Of a stretch of DNA of 9,178 bases, positions 6,056 to 9,178 are shown in pieces (positions within the stretch are counted from its first letter, which is position 1; each line of letters starts with the position of its first letter). Position numbers and translations under genes: made by a program. The stretch spans positions 1 to 9,178 of the forward strand of contig DYCW01000255.1 in NCBI GenBank assembly GCA_019417865.1, written 5' to 3'. This DNA comes from Ruminococcus sp. Its GTDB lineage: Bacteria; Bacillota; Clostridia; Oscillospirales; Ruminococcaceae. The notes beneath the pieces are model-generated. The model did not search any database, was not told where the DNA came from, and worked only from the letters and a program-made list of their open reading frames with translations.

Positions 6056-6122
6056 ATTTTTTTGCCTTTTTCATACTTGAAACATTCTTATTTTTTGTTT
6101 TTTTGGATTCTGCTTGTCATGA

Positions 6123-6248
6123 CTATGCTCCGTCTTTGGAGTTAGCATCTTCGTCCGCTTTCATTTGGTCTTCGAGTTCGCCAAGCGTAGTGGATACTGT
6201 GATATAGTCTGTATCATCCGGATCTGGTTTCGTCTGATCGCTTTTTTG
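6123..6248 (-). pseudogene. Out-of-frame C-terminal tail of the XRE repressor
   Basis: Continuation of the repressor in the +1 frame, encoding SDQTKPDPDDTDYITVSTT then LGELEDQMKADEDANSKDGA and a TAG stop. It has no start codon or ribosome site of its own and directly abuts the six-A run, so it is best read as the detached end of the repressor. Between it and the CRISPR-like repeat (6056-6122) I see only A-rich minus-strand sequence and a 7-bp TTGAAAC (6077-6083) inverted relative to the repeat end. Confidence 0.65.
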
Positions 6249-6576
6249 CAGCTTCTCCTAGCTGCACCAGTACATCCAACATACAAGCACGGATTTCCGG
6301 CGGCAGACTCATGTACTTTGCAATGACTTCTGCTTCATCGTCTTCACTTAGATTCAGGTCAGCAAATGGGTTTGGAGTAGGCTCTCTACCAAGAAGATAA
6401 TCTGTGGTTACGCCGTAGAAGTCAGCGAGTTTTCGAATCACGCTTATTTTTGGTTCACGCTCTCCAAATTCATAAGTAAGATATGCACGTTCAGAAATTC
6501 CCGTCTTTTCGCACAACTCCCGTTTTGTTAAGCCATGTTTTTCACGAATCTGTTTCAAAGTGTCTTTTAATTCCAA
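6214..6576 (-). CDS. XRE-family repressor, probably frameshifted near the C-terminus
   Basis: A 120-residue helix-turn-helix protein of the lysogeny-repressor type. It starts with TTG at 6576, preceded by an unusually complete ribosome site AAAGGAGGTGAT (complement of 6583-6594); no other in-frame start exists. Residues about 5-60 are the XRE domain (IREKHGLTKRELCEKTGISERAYLTY, then LADFYGVTTDYLLG). The rest is a short helical dimerisation-like tail. It is transcribed from a consensus promoter that carries an operator, so it probably autoregulates and silences the divergent early operon. A run of six A (complement of 6242-6247) shifts the frame: with five A the reading continues for about 39 more acidic residues (KPDPDDTDYITVSTTLGELEDQ...) to TAG at 6123-6125, giving about 150 residues. 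The tail composition looks coding, so the shorter form is likely a frameshift or a sequencing error. DNA binding should survive. Confidence 0.85.
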   Translation of the reverse strand: MELKDTLKQIREKHGLTKRELCEKTGISERAYLTYEFGEREPKISVIRKLADFYGVTTDYLLGREPTPNPFADLNLSEDDEAEVIAKYMSLPPEIRACMLDVLVQLGEAAKKRSDETRSG

Positions 6577-6605
6577 GGTGTCATCACCTCCTTTGCTATA
6601 TTTTC

Positions 6606-6634
6606 ATTATACGCAAAAATGCGTACATTGTCAA
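6606..6634 (-). promoter_or_regulatory. Consensus promoter for XRE repressor
   Basis: On the minus strand, TTGACA (complement of 6629-6634), 17 bases, then TATAAT (complement of 6606-6611). Both boxes are perfect consensus, and the operator at 6610-6625 fills the spacer. Confidence 0.88.
6610..6625. promoter_or_regulatory. Operator 1, TACGCA-AAAA-TGCGTA
   Basis: A perfect inverted repeat with 6-base arms and a 4-base spacer, lying between the -35 and -10 of the repressor promoter. It is the best match of three sites, so probable XRE autoregulation. Confidence 0.8.
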
Positions 6635-6664
6635 TAGTGTATTTGACTATTTTCGCTGCAATTA

Positions 6665-6680
6665 TACGCATTTATGCAAT
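6665..6680. promoter_or_regulatory. Operator 2, degenerate, TACGCA-TTTA-TGCAAT
   Basis: One perfect half-site and one diverged half-site at the same spacing as operators 1 and 3. It lies midway between the two promoters, which is where a cooperative or weak third site would be expected in a phage-type switch. Confidence 0.6.
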
Positions 6681-6730
6681 CTACACAAAATACAGATTGC
6701 ATATTTGTGTACTTTTTTCTGTAAAATCAC

Positions 6731-6759
6731 TTGACAATGTACGCAAAAGAGCGTATAAT
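6731..6759 (+). promoter_or_regulatory. Consensus promoter for rightward early operon
   Basis: TTGACA (6731-6736), 17 bases, TATAAT (6754-6759). The stretch TTGACAATGTACGCA is shared exactly with the divergent repressor promoter. Transcription would start near 6766 and leave a leader of about 60 bases before the first small gene. Confidence 0.88.
6740..6755. promoter_or_regulatory. Operator 3, TACGCA-AAAG-AGCGTA
   Basis: An inverted repeat with one mismatch, placed inside the rightward promoter exactly as operator 1 sits in the leftward one. Repressor bound here would shut off the antirepressor operon. Confidence 0.78.
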
Positions 6760-6826
6760 ACAATTACAGCAAACGCAAATGAGCGGAAAGCTGAATCCGA
6801 CGGCAAGTGTCAGAAAGGAGAAAACA

Positions 6827-6946
6827 ATGAACCCGGTGAGCGAGTACGAAATTGAAACCTTCTTGAAAATGATTCTTGAAATTATTAAGAGTTGCAAGGA
6901 TTTGCAGGAAGCACAGGACAAAATAAAAGCCCTGCTCGAGCGGTAA
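6827..6946 (+). CDS. Small helical protein, first gene of the early operon
   Basis: A 39-residue protein, MNPVSEYEIETFLKMILEII then KSCKDLQEAQDKIKALLER. The start at 6827 has AAGGAG at 6815-6820, six bases upstream. In-frame ATGs further upstream lie in the promoter or have no ribosome site. The sequence predicts one or two amphipathic helices with coiled-coil-like spacing and a single Cys. I do not recognise the family. First position after the repressor-controlled promoter is where phages and ICEs put small regulators, so a Cro-like, antirepressor-helper or anti-CRISPR-like role is possible but unproven. It is followed after 24 bases by a terminator hairpin. Confidence 0.65.
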   Translation: MNPVSEYEIETFLKMILEIIKSCKDLQEAQDKIKALLER

Positions 6947-6970
6947 CTCATACAGGACTTTTCAACAGCT

Positions 6971-7008
6971 AGAAGACGGGCGGTACTTGCCGCCGCCCAC
7001 CTTCTTTT
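6971..7008 (+). terminator. GC-rich hairpin terminator or attenuator in the early operon
   Basis: AGAAG (6971-6975) with CTTCT (7001-7005), and GGGCGG (6978-6983) with CCGCCC (6993-6998), interrupted by an AC/AC mismatch; TTTT follows at 7005-7008. It separates the first small gene from the antirepressor genes. I find no clear promoter between it and 7073, so those genes probably depend on read-through. Confidence 0.65.
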
Positions 7009-7072
7009 CCATTATACCACAGGAGGACAAAAAAGGCAAGAGAAATTTTTGATAGATAGAAAGGAGAATCGT

Positions 7073-7234
7073 ATGGCAGTAACCAAAATCACAACTGCGA
7101 CCGCTGAACGGCAAAATGTTACACAGCTGTACAAAAGCCTGAGTGCGAGTGACCGCATCATTTTCAAGTCGATTCTGGAAATGACAATTATCCTGCTGAA
7201 AAATATGCAGGCAGCAGAAAGGATAAGTTCATGA
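7073..7234 (+). CDS. Small protein translationally coupled to the antirepressor
   Basis: A 53-residue protein starting MAVTKITTATAERQNVTQLY, with AAGGAG at 7061-7065 seven bases before the start; an in-frame start at 7049 has no ribosome site. It is hydrophilic at first, then predicts a helix ending IFKSILEMTIILLKNMQAAER. Its stop overlaps the antirepressor start in an ATGA (7231-7234), so the two are made together, possibly as partners. I do not recognise the family. Confidence 0.7.
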   Translation: MAVTKITTATAERQNVTQLYKSLSASDRIIFKSILEMTIILLKNMQAAERISS

Positions 7235-7929
7235 ACGAACTGATTAAAATCAACTATGACAACGCAGACCGCCCGACGGTTCTTGCACGGGATTTGTACA
7301 AGGAACTGGGTGTAGAAACCAGATATAATGACTGGTTCAAACGAATGTGTGAATATGGTTTTTCGGAAGGAAAAGACTTTTACTCATTTTTGAGTAAAAC
7401 CTCAGATGGTGGCAGACCAGCGACCGACCACCAAATCACCATCCCTATGGCAAAGGAACTCTGTATGCTCCAGCGGACAGAAAAGGGCAAGTTCTGGCGA
7501 CAATATTTCATTTCAGTGGAAGAACAGTGGAACAGTCCGGATGCCATTATGGCAAGAGCCTTGCAGCTCTCTAACGCAAAGCTCAAGCAACTACAAATCA
7601 CGGTTTCCACGCCGACTGTGGAAAACCAGATTATGAAGCCCAAGGCAGACTATTTTGACGATTTGGTTGACCGAAATTTGCTGACGGGTATTCGAGAAAC
7701 GGCAAAAGAGTTTGGCATTAAGCAAAAAGATTTTGTCAATTTCCTGATAGACAAGAAATACTTATACCGTGACAAGAAAGGCAAGCTTGTTCCATATGCA
7801 AAGCCACTTGCAGATGGATTGTTTGAATTGAAGGAATCCAAAAATGATGCAACCGCATGGTCTGGCACACAAACCATGATTACGCCGAAAGGTCGGGAAA
7901 CGTTCCGACTATTGATGACAGGAGTTTGA
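7231..7929 (+). CDS. Phage antirepressor, AntA/AntB N-terminal and KilAC-like C-terminal domains
   Basis: A 232-residue protein. The start overlaps the previous stop and has AAAGGA at 7218-7223. Residues about 15-100 match the AntA/AntB antirepressor pattern: LGVETRYNDWFKR, then YGFSEGKDFYSFLS, GRPATDHQITIPMAKELCML and RTEKGKFWRQYF. Residues about 138-230 resemble the KilAC/Ant C-terminal domain, with a winged-helix-like stretch (IRETAKEFGIKQKDFVNFLI, then KKYLYRDKKGKLVPYAK) and a final MITPKGRETFRLLM. Such proteins bind or titrate the lysogeny repressor and push the element toward induction. Control by the operator-bearing rightward promoter fits, as this would make repressor and antirepressor mutually antagonistic. 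The direct target is inferred to be the XRE protein at 6214-6576. Confidence 0.92.
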   Translation: MNELIKINYDNADRPTVLARDLYKELGVETRYNDWFKRMCEYGFSEGKDFYSFLSKTSDGGRPATDHQITIPMAKELCMLQRTEKGKFWRQYFISVEEQWNSPDAIMARALQLSNAKLKQLQITVSTPTVENQIMKPKADYFDDLVDRNLLTGIRETAKEFGIKQKDFVNFLIDKKYLYRDKKGKLVPYAKPLADGLFELKESKNDATAWSGTQTMITPKGRETFRLLMTGV

Positions 7930-7962
7930 AGATTGCTGAACAACCAGAAAGGAGGCGATAGC

Positions 7963-8175
7963 ATGAGCCGCGGAATAGAAATTGACTTTAAGCATACATG
8001 TAAAATTCGGGAAATTGAATTGATTTTTGCTGCTATGGAGAACTCTGCTAAACATGGGGATGGGAACTCCTTCTTATTATTGAGCGATCTTCTCCAGAAG
8101 AGATTGAAACAATGCGATGATTTCAGCTTTATACAAAGTGAACAAACACCCTATGAACCACCATATAGCGGTTAG
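7963..8175 (+). CDS. Small phage-type protein of unknown function
   Basis: A 70-residue protein starting MSRGIEIDFKHTCKIREIEL. The ATG at 7963 follows AAAGGAGG (7948-7955) by seven bases; a TTG start at 7933 would precede the ribosome site. It predicts mainly helix, with HTCKIREIELIFAAMENSAK followed by SFLLLSDLLQKRLKQC. The last 33 codons (FSFIQSEQTPYEPPYSG end) overlap the 3' end of the oppositely oriented membrane-protein gene by 99 bases. The C-terminus may therefore be new sequence gained when that cargo gene was inserted. I do not assign a function. Confidence 0.7.
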   Translation: MSRGIEIDFKHTCKIREIELIFAAMENSAKHGDGNSFLLLSDLLQKRLKQCDDFSFIQSEQTPYEPPYSG

Positions 8176-8646
8176 AATTAGATTCGTAACTTTGGACGAT
8201 GTCTTTTCTAAATCAACGCCAGTGTATTCAATTATCTTTTTTGGAAGAAAAATAATTACTTCTATCCAATATAATAGGCTGATTGCTTTTCTTTTTGATG
8301 TACGATAATAACCAATTGCAGAATCAAATGCATCCAGAACACTTGCGGCGATATCTGCTCTTCTTTGAAATAGATTTTCAAACAAATTTACTTTACTATT
8401 TGCAGCAGTACCATTGCCAACTGGTATTGATACAGGAAAAATAATATTTTTTACCTTAGCTACTTTAAACAATTCAATAATTTCATATTTATATGTCACA
8501 ATGTCATTTACAGAATCTTGATCTTTAATCCAATCTTCGTATTTCTTCTTTAGTGCCACTGTTTTTCGTTGCCGATAACAATTAGAAAAGAATTTATAAG
8601 CAATGCAAAATGTAAAAATGCCTATTAAGATTAGCTCTTTTTTCAT
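8077..8646 (-). CDS. Unknown membrane protein, AT-rich cargo gene
   Basis: A 189-residue protein starting MKKELILIGIFTFCIAYKFF, with a GGGGGTG ribosome site (complement of about 8654-8660) and its own promoter. Hydrophobic segments lie at about 4-20 and 154-172 (LILTAIWWFIGCLFTLY), with a shorter one at 122-134. The basic stretch after the first segment suggests that the roughly 100-residue middle region is cytoplasmic. No catalytic motif is seen. It is opposite to the early operon and more AT-rich than its neighbours, which is typical of a moron gene expressed in the integrated state, such as superinfection exclusion or defence. That role is inference only. Its 3' end runs antisense into the preceding small gene. 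Confidence 0.75.
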   Translation of the reverse strand: MKKELILIGIFTFCIAYKFFSNCYRQRKTVALKKKYEDWIKDQDSVNDIVTYKYEIIELFKVAKVKNIIFPVSIPVGNGTAANSKVNLFENLFQRRADIAASVLDAFDSAIGYYRTSKRKAISLLYWIEVIIFLPKKIIEYTGVDLEKTSSKVTNLILTAIWWFIGCLFTLYKAEIIALFQSLLEKIAQ

Positions 8647-8671
8647 CGATATTCACCCCCTTTCTTGCCTC

Positions 8672-8700
8672 ATTATATCATAATTTGGCAGGAAATACAA
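8672..8700 (-). promoter_or_regulatory. Promoter for the cargo membrane protein
   Basis: On the minus strand, TTGTAT (complement of 8695-8700), 17 bases, then TATAAT (complement of 8672-8677) preceded by TGA, an extended -10. No XRE-type operator is present, so it is probably expressed independently of the lysogeny switch. Confidence 0.75.
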
Positions 8701-8725
8701 CGATTTTGAAAGGAAACTTGAAAAA

Positions 8726-8917
8726 ATGCATAATAAAATATTTATCTTGTTACTGGTAATTTTGTTTGCAGTATTCTATTTATGTGCTTCATTCGATGAG
8801 GAACGAAAACACCGATTATTCCTTAATGGAATGGGATTCGGCATTTCCTTTTTGATTGGAATCCTCATTATGGTAAACTTGATAACTGGAAATATTGTTA
8901 TAGTTAATAATATTTAA
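8726..8917 (+). CDS. Small two-helix membrane protein
   Basis: A 63-residue protein with two hydrophobic helices at about 4-22 and 34-58, joined by a charged loop DEERKHR. AAAGGA (8709-8714) lies 11 bases before the ATG, a rather long but usable spacing. The size and shape recall holins and small exclusion proteins, but there is no motif to decide. It is divergent from the 8077-8646 membrane protein with 79 bases between start codons; I see no clear plus-strand promoter there. Confidence 0.6.
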   Translation: MHNKIFILLLVILFAVFYLCASFDEERKHRLFLNGMGFGISFLIGILIMVNLITGNIVIVNNI

Positions 8918-8959
8918 ATCATAGTTACGGGGAAACGGAATAGTGAAAGGAATGGTAAC

Positions 8960-9175
8960 ATGGCAAGTGCAATTGCAATCATGATTGACGAAAATAAGGT
9001 AAAAGAGCTGGATTCTCACTGGAATGAAGTCATGGATTTAGCTGTAAAATATGGATTTATATGTGTGGCATATGGCGGTGCAGCAATGTTGTCAACGCAT
9101 AAGAATCAGATTGAATCCCTTGGCGAGGAAAAATATTTAAAAATGAGAAATTCTGATGTATATCGGCATGAATAA
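8960..9175 (+). CDS. Small protein of unknown function
   Basis: A complete 71-residue protein starting MASAIAIMIDENKVKELDSH, with AAAGGA at 8946-8951 eight bases upstream and TAA at 9173-9175. It has no signal peptide; the middle stretch YGFICVAYGGAAMLSTH is small and hydrophobic but short for a membrane helix. It lies 42 bases after the small membrane protein and is probably co-transcribed. I do not recognise the family. Confidence 0.65.
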   Translation: MASAIAIMIDENKVKELDSHWNEVMDLAVKYGFICVAYGGAAMLSTHKNQIESLGEEKYLKMRNSDVYRHE

Positions 9176-9178
9176 AGC

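Larger units (their letters stand above)
5326..9178. mobile_element. Integrated phage-like element, left part
   Basis: From the tRNA-Gln fragment rightward the genes are a tyrosine recombinase, an XRE repressor, a divergent early operon with an antirepressor, small phage-type proteins and AT-rich cargo. No structural, packaging or conjugation genes are visible, so it could be a prophage, a satellite or an integrative conjugative element. The right end is outside the window. The truncated integrase suggests that it is no longer self-mobile, unless the truncation is an assembly fault. Confidence 0.8.

Noticed and set aside
5950..6110. A true CRISPR array
   Set aside because: Only one repeat-like unit is seen; positions where a second repeat should start on either side hold integrase coding sequence or A/T-rich DNA with no similarity.
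6240..6250. Programmed -1 frameshift at A-AAA-AAG in the XRE gene
   Set aside because: The heptamer is in the right register, but the -1 frame gives a short unconvincing tail; the coding-like acidic tail is in the +1 frame, which fits an inserted A better.
6731..6826. Longer N-terminus of the first early-operon protein
   Set aside because: The upstream in-frame ATG codons lie in the promoter or have no ribosome site.
8921..8959. GTTAC...GTAAC hairpin before the last gene
   Set aside because: Only five pairs with a loop of about 25 bases; not convincing as structure.

Overview
The window looks like chromosome of a fibre-degrading gut Clostridium-relative of the Ruminococcus type. The evidence is a secreted protein with a two-repeat dockerin module (cellulosome-style), strong AGGAGG ribosome sites, hairpin-plus-T terminators and a mid-to-low GC content. 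This assignment is an inference, since no rRNA or species marker is present.

Positions 1-5325 are host chromosome. A secreted, dockerin-bearing zinc-protease-like protein (56-1693) is followed 11 bases later by a small TARG1/OARD1-like macrodomain ADP-ribose hydrolase (1705-2166). The 3' end of that gene has been remodelled by a 71-bp tandem duplication. A long hairpin terminator separates this pair from a glutamine-dependent asparagine synthetase (asnB-type, 2355-4187). A bidirectional terminator lies between asnB and a convergent nitroreductase (4269-4775, minus). The nitroreductase is divergently paired with an HxlR-family redox-type regulator (4910-5230, plus). Their promoters overlap, and the intergenic region holds several inverted repeats that are good operator candidates.

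At 5326-5375 lies the 3' part of a tRNA-Gln(CTG) gene, read on the minus strand, next to a tyrosine recombinase. This is the footprint of an element integrated into the 3' end of a tRNA. Everything from there to the right edge is mobile-element DNA, and the other end, where the intact tRNA should be, lies outside the window. The left part carries a lysogeny-type control module. An XRE repressor (minus) and a rightward early operon are driven by two almost identical consensus promoters. Each has a TACGCA-N4-TGCGTA-type operator between its -35 and -10, and a third operator lies between them. The rightward genes are two small proteins, an AntA/KilAC-type antirepressor, another small protein, and then AT-rich cargo: an oppositely oriented membrane protein with its own promoter, a small two-helix membrane protein and a small unknown protein.

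The oddest part is 5958-6125. The integrase has lost its whole N-terminal half. The break falls exactly at the 3' end of a solitary 32-bp sequence that closely resembles a type I-C CRISPR repeat (its translation contains APHVGARIET). The repeat is oriented as if the integrase sequence were its spacer, and it lies downstream of the repressor on the same strand. It could be a phage-borne solitary repeat (an RNA anti-CRISPR or mini guide), a recombination scar between a CRISPR spacer and its target, an assembly chimera, or simply a terminator hairpin. The adjacent repressor gene also appears to have a homopolymer frameshift removing about 40 C-terminal residues.
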